DNA of 64,000 nucleotides from Porites lobata (taxonomy: Eukaryota; Cnidaria; Anthozoa; Scleractinia; Poritidae): NCBI GenBank assembly GCA_942486035.1, contig CALNXK010000034.1, positions 3,015,001 through 3,079,000 of the forward strand, in the 5' to 3' direction. The translations under genes and the position numbers were made by a program. Below the pieces are notes generated by a model. That model had not been told where the DNA came from and did not search any database. It saw nothing but the letters and a program-made list of their open reading frames with translations. Positions within the stretch are counted from its first letter, which is position 1, and each line of letters starts with the position of its first letter. This document shows, piece by piece, positions 1 through 12,000 of the stretch.

Positions 1-87
1 AAAAATATTGCTTACCATAATTATTGCATTATTGGGCAGTTTAAAATATTTAAGTAAAGACATTTAACTAAACTGATTTATTTGTAC

Positions 88-3000
88 CTTGCTTAATGCC
101 AAGTGAGAATGGATGACATCCAGCATGTGGTAAGTGATTTCGTTGAAGTCCGTCACAGGAGTAAGGTAGAATGCTATTAGACTGCGACTATTCTCCTTAA
201 AAGACTTCAGATGACCAACAATACGCACATAGGTGTTTTCTCTGGAAAAATTAATAACGAGACAGAATAATTCTATTATACAAGGTGATCAGGGTCAGCC
301 AGTCTTTTTGGATATAAAGGCTGGTTTTCACTAGTGACCAAGCCAGAGTTGTACATGTGATCAGAAATGCAAGACTTGACGATCTAGTGGAAACAGCATT
401 CTGATTCCACTCACGACTCTGTCGCTTACAATCAAGTGAAAACTAGGTCCTTGAAGTTGCAAACAGAAGCTGATGAACAGTTACTAAACCAATCACAATT
501 AAGCGTCGGAACGTGCATTGCAATAATTTTGGTTTATCCTTCTGCTTCTGCATTCGACGATCTGGTTTTCACTAGACTGTAAGCGGAGTCAGAAGAAAAT
601 AGAAACGTTCTGATTCTTCTAACTGCGATAACATAATGATTATGACTCTGCTTACGACTCCAATTTTTGATTTTCAATAAGTCATAAGTGCTCTTGCAAC
701 TCTGCTTACGACTCCAACTCTGTCGCTAGTGGAAACCAGCCTTAAGGATTTTATACATGCCGCATGGTAAACGAATGGTATACCATGCCTCCTGAAGTTT
801 TACACTTAAAGAGGGAGGCGAGCCTTAGAAAATTTTTGGGAAATTTGGCCAGTTTTTGCAAGCAGAACGGTATACTGCTCCACCCACCCCCATCACCCTC
901 CCCCAAAATCTAAGATATTCTTACCGGTACCTTCAAATGGTCAACAACCCTTCCTTTTCTAGTGGATTTTCTAGAGTACAATTTGCCATGAATCATTGTC
1001 AAGTGATTATCAATAGAAGGGAATCAGTTTTGGACGGCAGGCTGTTTTGATGAGTGCTCATTATAACTTTTAAAAATTACCTGCAAGCAGATCGTCTATC
1101 TCTCTCTGTATCACTTTCCTACACAGTTATGAACAAGAACAATTTTTTTTCAATTTCAATAATTGGTACCATAGCTAATATTTCAATACAAAAAGCAACT
1201 TACAAAGCATATACAGAGCCTATAAAAGGTACATTGTTTGAATAAGTAAATTTAAGGAACCCTTTTACTTGTCTGCACACCCAGGGGGGGTACTCGGGAT
1301 TTCAAATGACGGGGATGATCGAAGGATTTTTTTGGGTTTGAAACTTTCGATTCTGGGATTTTTTTGGGTACGAAAATTTGGCAAGTATTTTTTTGGGTAC
1401 CTTGATTTGAGTAGGGATTTTTTGGGGGTATTAAAAAGAATCAGTAGTGCCCTCGCTGCTTAGTTCTGCGAGTAAAGTACAAACAAACGTGTTTTGCTGT
1501 TGTTTAATAGTTAACTATGGTGTCGCTTCACATCACAAATGTTATACAATAGTCTGCATTTTTGGTCCAGGGATTTTTTTGGGTTTTGCTGGAAGCCCTA
1601 GGGATTTTTTTGGGTCTTGACTTTTGACTCCATTCGATCATCCCCGTCACTTGAAATCCCGAGTACCCCCCCTGGGTCTGCACACATTAAGACCAGGCTC
1701 TGGGTTGTAGATTTTGCTACCTCCTAGATAAATCACTGTCCCTGGACAATAAGAGTCATGAGTTACAACAGGCAGGTATTATTGATCCTGGCAGTATGAG
1801 GCAGTATACATGTATGTATCACCCATGAACAACAAGTCCCAATTGGTTGTTCCTAACAAGCAGATTTTATGGCTAGGCAATTTAGGCAATTTTCATGATG
1901 GCGTTATTTCGATTTTTGTTTCATATTTAAATTTGGTAATCCCAGCGAGGTATGAATAACAAAAGTCCTAATTTGCAAAAGAAAGGAAAATGCTGAAGGA
2001 TTCAGTTCATAGTAGCAAAATGACTTAACTGTGCAAATGGCCTATAGCTTTTTATGCCCACAAGGCCTTCAAAAAAAGAAAGGATCCTACAGCTGTCTCT
2101 CACCACAAGTCACTCTGTGGAACTGTAGATGGGGCTCTCATCTGGGGGTCATCCATGGGAAGAAAGCCTGTGCAAACCTTTGACATGATGGTCTTCACAT
2201 CACTGTTACAGTTGGTTGGTAAAGATCATCCTTTGTACTGTGATTTATCTGATGATAAGCACTATTTACAGCACTGTGCCTTGAGGTGAATGGGATTCAG
2301 AGTTTAACATACAGAATGTTGACAAGTTACCCTACCTCATTATCGATCCATTTTCTAACAAGAAGGTCATCTCCTGTCATGTCATTGATTGTATACATAA
2401 TATTGGTTGCAGACTCCTGTGCATCTCGAATAACACCAACTATTGTTACCTGAAAATAAACAATACAAGCCTTGCTGAACATTTCTTAAGCTGAGATCAT
2501 TGAAATGACAGTCACTGTCAACAAAACTCAAACAACCACCTTTGACGCACTACATTTTTATATTACCGACTTAAAGCCATTAAATCTTAAAGGATAGACC
2601 AGTAGTGTTACTTTAACCCACTGGAAAAGAAACAAGGGGATGTGGCTTCTGATTAGTTCATACAATGTAACTTTTATTTGAAAATATTAGAGTCTATAAC
2701 TCAATTAATTCCTAAAGCAATAATTATTGTAAACAAACCTGATTCAATTCATTATCCCCAAGTTTGAATGAATCATCTGTCTGATTATATGTTGCACTAT
2801 GAAGCTGTTTGATAGTGCAAGGAAGTATTGACTGAGCTTTAGCTGAAAAACGCTATAAAAAAGATTTAACACTGCAAGATTACTGATCAGGACAAGATAA
2901 TGAAGAGGGCAAGAAACATTAACCTAACAGTTCAAATAAGGAAAAGGCAGGACTGGATTATAAGGGGGTAAAAAGACAGGAATCCACAAGAAAAGGTGGG

Positions 3001-5551
3001 GGGATAGAAAGAAATACCACAATTAAGGAAGGAAAAATGAGTAAAATACTAATTACCTAAAGTGCAAAAATAGAATAATTAACCATCAAATAAAGATAAA
3101 ATGGCATTTCAGGGTATTAACAGAATAAGGTAAAAAAAGTTAATGTATGTTTTATTTCTTGAAAACAAAGAAGAGAACTGACCTTCTTTTCTTGTGAGTC
3201 TGTCATGGGAGAACCAAATCCCCCACCATCTTGCATGTACCCACCTCCGCCAAAACCACCGCCACCACCAAAACTATCCATTGACTATGAAAAATAGTAA
3301 ATTAAAGTAGAACTTAAAGGGGTAACACAAGTAATACTGGAAACCCAGTAATAATTATTGTGGCCCTACAATAAGCACTTGAAAATAAACATAACAAAGT
3401 TTAGAATCCTAACTGGCCAGGGGAAAACCCGTTGGCTATTTACAAGTGTGATCAAGAAGTTACAGTTGACACTATTAAGAACAACTATATCAAGCGGTTA
3501 AGATAAGGATTGAACAAGAGGCCTCTGGATTGCACTTCCAGTGCTATAACCACTTAGCCAAGCTGCCTCTTAAGTGATCAAGCAACCATATTAATTTTAT
3601 TTATTTATCCCTTTCACATCCAGTATTATTGATATTATTAATTTTGTTCCTGTGACTTGTTAATTAATAGGCCTGGTTACAAGTTCCAAAAACCCTTACT
3701 TTCAAAATGAGGCCACGTGCAAAGTGTTTTATGTGAAATTGAGTAAAATGGTAATTTGTACGAGAGAAAAAAAAGTGTTTTACTGTCAAAAAGTTTGCTA
3801 TAACCCATGTACTGAAAAGGAGGCTAGGGGCAACTCAGAAATAGCTTACTGATAGAACATTAAAAATTTATAGTGCAGCAGTCCTGTGGAAAGAATTCCA
3901 CAGAACATACCTGGTATCCACCACCAAAATTACCTGAGTTACAAATGTTAAAATGAAAATGTCAGTCATTTGATATGAGCTGTTACACTAGACAAAGTTT
4001 GGTGCAACTTATCTTGCAGGTTTTGGTGTGCCATTGTATATATACATTTGCAACTATACTTGAAAAGGGTTACCCACAGTGCCAACAAATACCTGGAATA
4101 GTGCACTGTGCAGCAGATATATTCCTCATCAATGTTGCAGTAATCACCAAATGCTTCTGCAATGCATACGCTTTTTTGTGTGTGCAACAAAATGCTTTTA
4201 GCCATGTTAATGTTTTTTCCCCAGGTTCTTTACCCTGAGCAATAATTGGTAATCCTACTTATGTCATGCAAATTTGCTTTGTGCTTATCTCAAGGTATTG
4301 CTTTAGATATCATCAATCCAGAACAAACATTCAGGGTCCTCAATATGGTTCTTCAAATCTCGTAATCCCAACCTAAAATTTTGTGCAATCCCAAGGGTTA
4401 TTTTGGGCATTCTAAGTTGTGCGCATACTTTCAATCCTGAATCTTGCACGATTTTGCTTTAAAATAATGAATCCTGAGCTTCAAATAAGGGAAATCCCCA
4501 ATCCCGAAAAACCTACTGGGTATCCTCCGGCACTTATGTTTTAATTGATAGTGAATAAAGATGAACACAATATTTACATTTTCATAGTCCAGCTGCATTT
4601 CCAAGCTAAATGTAAGCATAATAGTAAATAAACTTAAGCTTAAGTTGAATTTTATGTAATAACTTCGCACAGCCAGGCAGGAGTCAATTGCACTTCACAA
4701 GAGAGCTGTCATTGAGTTCACTTAAGCAATAGACCACACTTTCTATGGGTTTACCGGCGTGATAACCCACGCGGGATGTTGGGAGAACAAGAGAAAAGCT
4801 TGTAAATCACGAGCTGAAGTTGCTGGTTGGCACATGGTTAAGTTTTCATGGAGACTTTCTACACCAGAAATTCACACAGTTGTTGTCTTTCTCTGCGATT
4901 TGGCATCGTCGTGAAATGTAAACTGCTTTCCAGCTTTGTACTTTACTACTTCTAAAGCTATGGCAGTAATAAAATGTGGAAACCAACGTTTTTGATATTA
5001 ACAAGGGCTGGGTAAGTAACTTGTTCTGTTTTTTAGCCTTTCTAAAATTCGATAAAATCATTGTTTGCAGATCAATAGCCGGTTTTGTTTATGGCTCGTG
5101 GTCCGGATGCCTTTTTCTATGGGTTTACCGGTATAATAAACCATAGGTTTTTGACCAATCAGATCACGCGTACTATCTCAGTTATTTTATAAAAAACAAT
5201 AGACAAAAGACCCGAAGGAGACGTGCAGATCAACCAATCATGAGGGAGATAAGAAAATTAATGTATGGGGCTTCACGAAATCTTTCCCAAGACTTATAAA
5301 TTAGCTAGGTTACTGCTTAAGCCATTAAGGCATTCAAACATGCTTCTGCTAGAAGCGAAAGATGACGACAGAAAATATGGTTCAATTGTGCCTGCCCCGA
5401 AAACTGCTACACTGTGAACAACACGTGACAAAAAAACTTATCACACCAAGCCTCGTTTAACAGTGACAACAGAGCTCAGAACGAGACGCAGCCGGTAAGG
5501 ATAACGCTAATGAAGGAAATAAAAGATGTACTTACTAGAATCGTTCCACAT
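88..5551 (-). CDS. RPA2: Replication protein A 32 kDa subunit (RPA2), N-terminal part, truncated by window edge
   Basis: RPA2 is the middle subunit of the trimeric single-stranded-DNA-binding complex used in replication, repair and checkpoint signalling. Exons in transcript order: 5536-5551, 3911-3933, 3183-3284, 2739-2852, 2331-2449 and 88-241 (528 nt, 176 codons, frame kept across all five junctions). The start MWNDSSNFGGGYQ, the Gly-rich phospho-region with FGSP, the SILPCTIKQL stretch and the OB-fold strands VTIVGVIRDA and ENTYVRIVGHLKSF follow the RPA2 family order. The first two exons are only 16 and 23 nt. The 2331 donor (GG before GTAAC) was preferred to one at 2336 because only it keeps the OB-fold frame. 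The donor at 86-87 leads off the window, so the winged-helix C-terminus is missing. Family call is firm; individual junctions are inferred. Confidence 0.93.
317..743. repeat. Terminal-inverted-repeat element (MITE) in last RPA2 intron of the window
   Basis: The ends AAGGCTGGTTTTCACTAG and its inverted partner CTAGTGGAAACCAGCCTT bound about 427 bp with no coding capacity. Internal copies of a GACTCxxxTCGC-type motif repeat in both orientations. I could not find a clear target-site duplication, so the superfamily is not assigned. Confidence 0.75.
1281..1676. mobile_element. MITE with 9-10 bp target duplication
   Basis: The inverted ends are more than 40 bp long, starting CCAGGGGGGGTACTCGGG and ending in the reverse complement. 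The element is flanked by GTCTGCACAC on both sides (1271-1280 and 1676-1685; one end base is shared with the inverted repeat, so the duplication is 9 or 10 bp). The interior is rich in GGATTTTTTTGGGT repeats. A 9-10 bp duplication fits Mutator-like transposition. It sits in an RPA2 intron. Confidence 0.85.
4741..5131. repeat. Direct repeats of a palindromic motif in RPA2 intron 1
   Basis: TTCTATGGGTTTACCGG occurs at 4741-4757 and again at 5115-5131. The second copy continues into a palindrome around ACCGGTATAATAAACCATAG. This looks like the remains of a short repeat element; its limits are unclear. Confidence 0.45.
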
Positions 5552-5635
5552 ATTTGTGTTTGTGCTCGACACAGTTTTTGTAAAGCTCATAAATTGTAGC
5601 AGAACGGCGAACGTTCCCTCGAACACATCGAAACC

Positions 5636-5889
5636 TTTTGGCGGGAAATCAGAACAGATGCGCAAACGCATATTATTAGGGGTAAATCCGCTGGTCAAGT
5701 TGTGGTCAGACAGTCTCCCATGACAGTAGGTCCGATTTGCGTACAAATCAGTTACAGCCTGACAGAAATCTTGAAAGAGATTTTTGCTTGTTATCTTCAA
5801 TACAGTTGTGTTACAACTTTGTAAACGCGTCCGACTTCAGATCTGGGCTCGGTGTTTTGTCCGCGATGTGCAATCCGACTCCCGCCAAT
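5636..5889. promoter_or_regulatory. Candidate RPA2 promoter with two E2F-type motifs
   Basis: Upstream of the RPA2 start codon (5551, minus strand), 5636-5648 reads TTTTGGCGGGAAA, an E2F-consensus-like site 85 bp away. A second related site, CCCGCCAAT, lies at 5881-5889 and also contains an inverted CCAAT box. Replication genes are commonly E2F-controlled in animals, so the placement makes sense, but the transcription start is not known and the role is inferred from motif and position. Confidence 0.5.
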
Positions 5890-7798
5890 AGACATGAGTA
5901 ACTGTAGCTATGAGATCACTGCAAACCGCGTTATAGTTGTTCCCAATTCCCGGGAGTCGATATGGTAGAGGCACTATAACGCCTATGTATCAAGCGACAT
6001 TTTCAGAGACCAATTTACTTTTGCGTCTCTTTTTTTTGGTGGTTTGTTTTTTTAATTTTTTTCCCTGTTTTTTGTGTTTTGGAATTTTTCTCCGTGAAAA
6101 TGAAGCTCGACTCCGTATTGCTGCTCATTCTTAACATAATACCAATTTTTTTTGAAGTCGAAACTAGCGGAAACTCGATCGGAAAGATAAACTGGTATCT
6201 GAAAACGAATTGTCATAGGTTTCAGGCCTTTTAGAATCTTTTCCCTCTCTACAAACGGGTCAAGACTGCGAAACAATTTTTAGGGTATCTGATCAAATCC
6301 TCTGAGGTCCCCTGACAGCTTGCGATGGAATTAAATAATTTACAGGCTTTTGAAACCTCAGAGATCGCACTCGCTCTCACGGTTTAAAGGTGATTTCATT
6401 GCGTTGGTGTGGCTTTCTCCACCCCACTTAGTCACTCATGGGGTACCATAGAAACCCTGAGATATTCAACGTTTTTTAAACGCCTGGTAATAGGCAAGAC
6501 ATTGCATCGATATTGGTCTTCTTACTTTTTTTGTATAAATAGGCAGTAAAACTTTAGGAGTATCAATGTCATGAAATCATGCGTAGTTGCTTTAAAGATT
6601 GATAACATTCTCAACGGCATCAATCCAGTGTATCATCATTATGAAAGTTATCCCGTGGTTTGGGCAATACAGAAAAATCATATAACAAGTACGCAACAAA
6701 ACAGTTGAACCCTTACCAAGCCTGCTGCAGTCTGATTTTGATCTCCATCAAACGAAATGTTACATCCATTAGTAAGCAACTATGGCAGCCTTTACATAAA
6801 AATGAAAACTTGTTTCTCCAGAAAGTCGTCACATAGATTTATTAACCTATAAGTACAATTCACAACGCAATTCTTTTTAGGTCAAATGCTAGATCAGCCA
6901 AAATTCACACAACTCCGTTTATTTACTAAAAAAAACAGCCTTTTTTGACATTGAGATCTTTGCAGCTGGTTAGTCGAATGACACATAGCGTTGAGCTTAA
7001 GACCGGGCACTACAATAGGGTAAGGAAAATACAGACCTTAGAATTCTTTTATTGCAAATTAATTTTCATACATGGTTTCAGTGTATTCACCGATTTCACA
7101 CAGACATTTACCCCGCCCCACCAAAATTTAACATAACCGTTGACTTAGATTTCTCTTGGGAAGACCGTAATACCCAGGAGAAATTGGACACAATGATTAT
7201 GCACAATATTGGGGGTAAACAAGGTGCATTATGGTCTATGTGAAAATGGTCAATTGCCTAGCCTTCAAAAATGTGTCTGACCTTCTGTAAACAGTCATAC
7301 CTTTGTGCGTGAAACATGCAATAAAGTAACCAGCAACTTCCCGTAATATTCAGTGCCCATTGTAAAAGAAGACTAGCAATAATAAGTCAAATTCTGCTAG
7401 AGTCATGTCCATTTTGGCTTTGGCAAACCTTAAAACTCATTTGAAAGGATAAATTCACGTGTTCCAACGAGACTTTTATGAGAAAAAAAGGAGATTTAGT
7501 CATTGATTAAAGCGACAACCATTATAGCTACTATCTTATTTCCAATCTAAGAGTCTAAACATGACGTACGTTTGTAAGATATGTTCAAGTTTACAAATAA
7601 ATTATCCACACAAACATTACAAAATTCACTTTCACACCTTCTTCCCTTTGAGCGACGCACGCCAACCGGAAGTGGACTTTTTGCATTCTTCAGCAGTGGT
7701 TTTTTGCCAAAATTTTCGCGCAAATTGTCTTTATAAGGGTAAGGACACTAAAAAATACTAATTTGGTAGCGTGAAGGCATAGGTACTGGGTAAGACGA

Positions 7799-8229
7799 CA
7801 ACAAAAACGTGCAACTTGTTTTGCAGCATTGCTGCAAACTGATTTATGTTGTGCGTTCTATCAACCAAGAATCAATCCTGTCTTGCAACCAATCAGATTG
7901 TTGCAGGTTGCGAAAATTTGTTGCAGAAAATAGAGAGTAAAATCTACTTTCTGCAAGAAATTCTGTACATGTTGCGCGTTTTACCAGCCCAAGGCAAACG
8001 TGTTTAGGCATAAGTGACTTAAATCTCGTGTATGGCGTATCTACATACATACAGAACCTTTAGTTTGACTCGAATTTTAGTGTAGCTACAATATACAGCT
8101 AACATATAGCTATGTCTTCCGCATAATTTTATCCAAAAAGACAGGTTTGAACGTGGGTGGTAAAACACCAACATTGCTTTTCAACCCGTTTTGCAGCAAT
8201 GTTACAAAACAAGATGCACGTTTTTGTTG
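7799..8229. repeat. TIR element (MITE)
   Basis: CAACAAAAACGTGCAACTTG at the left end is matched by an inverted, slightly diverged copy at the right end, each running into GTTTTGCAGCA(T/A)TG. About 430 bp, no coding capacity, no clear target duplication seen. Confidence 0.75.
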
Positions 8230-8407
8230 CTCCTTTTACCGAAGCTTAAGGGAAAACGCTTCACGTCCAGTTGACGTGTGTTGCTCAAAAATGCCTTTCT
8301 ACTAGAAGCATGCTAGATTGACACTACAGAACTCAAAAGTACAACTCACTGACTGTAAAAACTAATCATGTGCTTATTTTAAAAGCGAATACGAATTACA
8401 CTCGAGG

Positions 8408-8602
8408 TAGACTGCAAAACAGTCGGTTTTTTTCTCAAAATCAGTAAAGAAATCGGTAAAGCGTGGCGTAAGAGTCTTACGCGCGCGAAGCGCGCGAGCC
8501 TCACACGCCCGTCTCGCTCTCTGTTTCAGCCTCATTCCAGACCTTTTGTTTGACTGCTCGCGCGTACTTGAATACGTAAAAATACGGACTGTTTGCAGTC
8601 TA
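8408..8602. mobile_element. Short MITE with 9 bp target duplication
   Basis: A 195-bp element with inverted ends TAGACTGCAAAACAGTC and GACTGTTTGCAGTCTA. It is flanked by the perfect 9-bp duplication CACTCGAGG (8399-8407 and 8603-8611). The target itself was a near-palindrome, TACACTCGAGGAGTGTA. The interior is GC-rich (CGCGCGAAGCGCGCG). Confidence 0.88.
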
Positions 8603-9030
8603 CACTCGAGGAGTGTACCCTATCCTCAAAAAGTGTGTTATGTACACTAGAGCAGGATTTACTAGCGGCTTCAAGGACTGCGAGAGCCACAACCACTGAA
8701 CGCAAGGAAAAAGCTACCTCTACATATCTATACATAATTTGGCCAACAATGAAATTACTTTTTATACCGCCCACTAAGCAAAATGCTATAACCTCTCGTA
8801 AGATAACTGCCCTTGCTTCCCCCCATAACTCTCGAGTTTGTTTTGCTGTTGGACGATTCAGTTTTCAAGATGCAAAGTTCTACATGAAGGAGCTACGAAA
8901 GATGAGGCAGAGAGGAGAATGTTAAGCTGTGCCTTTTCGAGTAATTTCTGATATGAAAAAAATAGGCCCTTACAATAACAATATGTCCAACTCGCCGAGA
9001 AAAAGAAATAAGTAAAAATCATTAACAAAA

Positions 9031-12000
9031 CTAATCAGTTTCCATGGGTTGTTCCAGCTGCTCGGCAGGAACACTGGCCTCCACTTCACCACCCGGTTGG
9101 GTGGCAGCCTCCGAAGTATGACTAGCACCTTCTGTGGCCTGGATAGTGCTATTAGCTGCTTGAGCCTCCAATACTTGCTGATCAGTGGCAACATTGACTT
9201 GAGCCTGCATGAGCTGTTGGTCAGCAGTGGCTATTAAGAGATGGGGATGTGACTGTGCAGCCGCCATAGCGGCTAAGATCTCCGCCGGCACGGTGATCCC
9301 AAGAGTGTCAGATGCTTCTACTGTCACGTGGCCTGTCTGCATGGCCTCGCTTATGGACACCTGTACATCGCCACCAGCAGTCCCATCTGCTACTTCCATG
9401 ATCTGAACTTGACCGTGTGGGATGTTGATAGTGTCTCCAACAGAAACCTCGCCGCCAGAGCTAGGTATATCCACCACCTGTGACATGGTGGTACTTACGA
9501 CTGTCTCACCCACATCACTGGCTGAGATCCCTGCACTGACTGCAGCTTGTGTCACGGGGTCTACCAGCATGGAGGCCCTGACCGTATGGGCGTCTGGTAG
9601 GTGCTGTAAAGAAAACAGAGCAAAACAATTTATTCATAAACGTAGAGTTGAGCAGTGGACATAGCCGAACAAAAACTAAAAGTAGATGGGAAAAGCAAAC
9701 AATATTCCGAAGTATGCGTGGCTCACAAAGATTAAAGACAACACCCAGGCTCTTCAAAATAGATGTAACGTATTTAAGAAGTTTAACTATTCTTAGCAGA
9801 TAATTAGGCCGCGCAGGGTATTAAATTTTGTTCTCTTTGTAAAATTATTATTATGGCTAGTTTTTCTTATTTTTTCCCCTTGTAGTCCACTTCACCTCCC
9901 GCCCCGATTAGCATAGGCTAACTGCGAGTTGCGTGAAATATTTCCTTTTCCCTCTTCAGTTTACTTCAATTTATTACTTGAAAACATTTTCAAGTGCAAT
10001 AAAGTTGTTGCTGCCTGCCTAACCAACAATGCCCGTTATTTGATATAAATACGTGTTCCTTCTGTTACAGGAAACAGGATAAATTCCAGGTTAGTTTTGG
10101 CGGTGTTGACATACTATTTCAACTCTCCTGACTAAGAGGGGCATTAAAGACACATTTCATGTACATAAATGAAAGCGAAACTGCGCGCCACGTTTGAGGT
10201 TCTGAATCTCATGGTACTTTTACGTATCAATAATTTTCAAAACAAGGAAATCTTGAAAAGTGACACTCTCGAATAAACTTTGTTTCTCTTTTATCTGTAA
10301 CCTACACTGACCGTATAAAAGCATGAAAGTTTCGTGGAAAATTACATAAACGGACGAAATACTACAGTTGACCCTTCCGAAAGGAATCACTGAAATTGCC
10401 AACACTAGGTGGCCCCCCACAGGGGAGGGAAGGGAGGGGGGCTACAAGACGTTCCAACTGTGGTTCTTTGACTAGAAAAATAGTTGTGTTGTTGTGATAG
10501 GTGGTGGCTGGAGAGGTGGTCACACAGAAAACAGCAGTGCGCCGACTCAGTAATAAACCGTTTTAGTTAAAGAAAATCATCTTCTGATTAGCTGTCTGGG
10601 TATGTAGCTAATGTTTATATTCGCATCCTAGGTGCGAACTATTGTAGGCCCAACAGGGATTGCTACAAAACAAACCTGTTGCATAACAGCATCATCACTG
10701 TGTGTCGTCTCTTCAACAGCCACCACACGGGGAGTATCGTCCACTTCTGCTGCAGCAGCTACTACAGCTTCACTGACAGCCACCAGTGCCTCGGCTAACT
10801 GCACGTCAGCTTCACTACCCAAGTGACTTATATTCACTGTGGAGATTGCCTGCTCCGACAAAGTCTGAAGAGAAGAAGAAAGGACACTCCATTACAATCC
10901 GCTAAGCTCCTCAGAATCAACTGTTCCCGCCTACCCTGGCTACCAGAGTTCTCGCGTGCGACGATCGAGTGAGGCGGAAATGTTTCGGGGTCGACCGCAG
11001 GCCGACACGTCTTCGCCGCGCATGAAAAGTCTCTGGTACACAGAGTATGTACTGTTCCGGGATTCTGGAAAGTACCCGTCGATTCGCTATAAGGAAGAGC
11101 TAACGCTTGAAGCGTTGGAGTGTGAAGTAAGTTGCGGTGGTCAATTCACTTCATAATATCGGCTGGAAACAAAATTTTGTCTTACTATCTCTCCAACGCA
11201 GCACAACACCTTGTTTAAAAACTAACCAAATGGATTATTCAACTAAATGTTTGAAGTTGTTTTAAATGAACATATGATGATTTTTCCTTTCACGGGTTAA
11301 GATGGCCTGCTCCCAATGTATGGGTCGTCATAAGCTCAAATGATAGAGCACTGCTGCGCTAACGCAGAGGCCATGGGTTCGAATCCCGTTGAAGTCCCGA
11401 AATTTTAAATTGCAGTTACCAATGCGACGATCATATCTTCATTTAAAATTTGTATTTCCGAAGTTCACATCATCCTTACGTTTGAGTCTGGTTCACATAA
11501 ACCAAGGTATTGCTAGTGTTTGACTCAAATTACAATAAGTATACACCACACAGAACGCGATAATTGTGACTTATGCGAACCCCATTTGTAAAATTCGACA
11601 GGAAGTTTAAAAGCTAGCTATAGATACTTTTGCAACACACCTCCTTATTTATAAATTTCTTTGCAATATTTTTGTCTAGGCAATACCTGGTCCACAGACG
11701 CGCTTCCTTGAGCTTGTTCATCAATAATCTCGGTATCTGATTGGTCCTCTGGGCCCTTCTTACTGTTGCGGATCCTTACACGTCCCTCGCCCTTGTTGTG
11801 TACCTTCATGTGATACCGAAGAGAGGCCTTGCGAGAAAAGTCCTTCTCACAGATCTCACACTTGAAGGGTTTCTCGCCAGTATGGATCCGCAGATGATTG
11901 TTGAAGTGGCTCCTGTGGTTGAACTCACGGCCACATTCTTCGCATTTAAAAGGTCTTTCTCCTGTAGGATCCAAGGTGATTTCAAGCAATTAGCTACTGA

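Larger units (their letters stand above)
5890..9030. other. Intergenic region between RPA2 5' end and zinc-finger gene 3' end
   Basis: I find no convincing gene here. The region holds two terminal-inverted-repeat elements (7799-8229 and 8408-8602, listed separately), a small island with an ETS-like ACCGGAAGTG (7665-7674) followed by TTTCGCGC (7714-7721), and otherwise AT-rich sequence. The short open frames are not supported by motifs or splice structure. Confidence 0.6.

Noticed and set aside
8593..8925. 110-residue plus-strand frame
   Set aside because: It starts inside the right end of the MITE 8408-8602 and shows no motif or splice context.
11324..11396. A functional tRNA gene
   Set aside because: The B-box is good but the anticodon arm does not fold properly and the downstream module matches the SINE at 27306-27520.
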